DNA of 7,056 bases from Myxococcales bacterium (GTDB taxonomy: Bacteria; Myxococcota; Polyangia; Fen-1088), in NCBI GenBank assembly GCA_003153875.1, contig PMBY01000459.1, positions 23,155 through 30,210 of the forward strand, read 5' to 3'. A program made the translations under genes and the position numbers. The notes beneath the pieces were generated by a model. The model did no database searches, had not been told where the DNA came from, and was given only the letters and a program-made list of their open reading frames with translations. The number at the start of each line of letters is the position of its first letter. The first letter of the stretch is position 1. Positions 5,796 through 7,056 of the stretch are shown in pieces.

Positions 5796-7056
5796 ATGGA
5801 ATCCATGCCCGCCGCGATGACCGAAGTGTCCGGGCTGTCCAGCGATGAAGCCCGCAGTCGGCTGCAGCAGTTTGGCCCGAACTCCATACCCGACACTTCA
5901 GTCCATCCTGTTCGCAGCGCATTGAGAAAATTCTGGGCGCCGGTTCCCTGGATGCTTGAAATCGTCGTCGTGGTCGAGCTCTGCCTCCACGAATATGTTG
6001 AGGCATTGGTCATTGCGGTTCTTTTGATATTCAATGCTGCTCTCAGCTTCTTTCGGGAAGCTCACGCGCAGGCTACACTGACCGCGCTCAAGTCGCGTCT
6101 CGCACTGACGGCCTCCGCCCGTCGAGACGGCGCCTGGAGCGGCATTCCTGCGGCCAATCTGGTGGTCGGAGACATCGTCAAGTTGTCACTCGGTAAAGTC
6201 GTGCCGGCTGACGTGCACGTGCTGGAAGGTTCGGTTTTGGTCGATCAGTCCATGCTTACGGGGGAGTCGGTACCCATCGAAGCCGGGCCGGGTCGGCAAA
6301 CCTATGCGGGAGCGCTGATTCGACGGGGCGAGGCGGTGGCCGCCGTCACTGGAACAGGAGCTCGAACCAAGTTTGGACGGACGGCTGAACTAGTCCGCAT
6401 CGCTCATGTCACAAGCACGCAGCAAAAGATCGTCTTCCGCATCGTGCGCAATATCGCCGTGTTCAACAGCGGCGTCATTGCGCTGCTCGTGTCCTATGCT
6501 TTGATCCACTCGATGCCCCTGCGGGAGATGATCCCTCTGGTCCTGACGGCGGTTCTCTCATCCATCCCGGTGGCACTGCCTGTGACATTCACTCTGGCAG
6601 CAGCCATCGGCGCGAAGGCCTTGGCCAAACTGGGCGTGCTTCCCACGCGCCTCTCTGCCGTGGACGAAGCCGCGACCATGGATATCCTGTGTGTCGACAA
6701 GACAGGCACGCTGACGCAGAACCAATTGAGTGTGACGGTCGTCCAGGCTATGGACGGTTTCGGCGATGCCGAAGTTCTTGGCCTGGCGGCCCTGGCTAGT
6801 TCGGACGGTGGTCAGGACTCGGTGGACGCGGCCATTCGCTCGGCTGCCGCTGGGCGGAGTGCAGGCGATTTGCCAAAGCTCGTCCAGTTTGTTCCTTTCG
6901 ATCCGGCAACCAAGATGTCTGGCGCGTCGGGAAGGGCTGCGGATGGCGTTGCGTGGCGAATCGTCAAGGGAGCGTTCAGCGTGGTCAAGGACCTCGCGCA
7001 GCCCGTTCCCAAGGCTGCAGCTATGGCCGGCGAACTTGAGACGAAAGGATACCGCG
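5796..7056 (+). CDS. P-type ATPase, type IIIA proton-efflux family (5' part)
   Basis: The frame is open from ATG 5796 to the right edge, giving 420 residues of a protein usually ~800-900 long. It is an inner-membrane pump that couples ATP hydrolysis to cation export, most likely protons. In order: an N-terminal segment GLSSDEARSRLQQFGPNSIP (13-32); FWAPVPWMLE and helices M1-M2 (46-85); the actuator domain with VVGDIV, PADV and LTGESVPIE (123-162); M3-M4 with SSIPVALP (255-262); the phosphorylation site DKTGTLT with Asp301; and nucleotide-domain landmarks PFDPATK (367-373) and KGA (391-393). SSIPVALP, without the CPC motif of heavy-metal pumps, supports type IIIA, though an Mg-transporting relative is possible. 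AGGAGG at 5776-5781 is 14 bases from this ATG, longer than ideal; ATG 5805 or 5817 or an upstream start are alternatives. It is divergent from the operon. Confidence 0.88.
   Translation, partial: MESMPAAMTEVSGLSSDEARSRLQQFGPNSIPDTSVHPVRSALRKFWAPVPWMLEIVVVVELCLHEYVEALVIAVLLIFNAALSFFREAHAQATLTALKSRLALTASARRDGAWSGIPAANLVVGDIVKLSLGKVVPADVHVLEGSVLVDQSMLTGESVPIEAGPGRQTYAGALIRRGEAVAAVTGTGARTKFGRTAELVRIAHVTSTQQKIVFRIVRNIAVFNSGVIALLVSYALIHSMPLREMIPLVLTAVLSSIPVALPVTFTLAAAIGAKALAKLGVLPTRLSAVDEAATMDILCVDKTGTLTQNQLSVTVVQAMDGFGDAEVLGLAALASSDGGQDSVDAAIRSAAAGRSAGDLPKLVQFVPFDPATKMSGASGRAADGVAWRIVKGAFSVVKDLAQPVPKAAAMAGELETKGYR

Overview
The window is GC-rich bacterial DNA, probably from a Gram-negative environmental bacterium. 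This rests on a MacB/FtsX-type permease tail, a sigma-54-type promoter, tightly packed operons and GC-ending codons. The sequence alone does not fix the phylum; Pseudomonadota or a Nitrospirota-like group would both fit.

Layout. Positions 1-306 (+) are the 3' end of an ABC-transporter permease. Positions 306-654 (-) hold two gene remnants: the last ~68 codons of an MFS transporter, followed through a GTGA overlap by the first ~50 codons of an ArsB/anion-permease-like protein. Both are cut off on their outer sides, so this looks like the scar of a deleted transporter operon. Positions 675-5403 (-) form one compact five-gene operon. In transcription order it encodes two paralogous double PRC-barrel proteins, an acetate-kinase homologue with most catalytic residues intact, a second acetate-kinase homologue that has lost most of them, and a FolE2 (GTP cyclohydrolase IB) homologue whose metal-binding motifs are gone. 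The last three genes overlap or are coupled. A good sigma-54 -24/-12 match lies about 55 bases before the first gene, with palindromes upstream. Positions 5404-5795 are the intergenic region. From 5796 (+) to the window edge runs the first ~420 codons of a divergent type IIIA (proton-efflux) P-type ATPase; its stop lies beyond the window.

Interpretation. The operon is the notable content. It joins two PRC-barrel proteins to one near-intact and two apparently non-catalytic enzyme homologues, which suggests a regulatory or scaffold-like assembly rather than ordinary acetate or folate metabolism. This is inference from gene order and motif loss. The neighbouring proton pump may link it to energy or pH stress, but that link rests on position alone.
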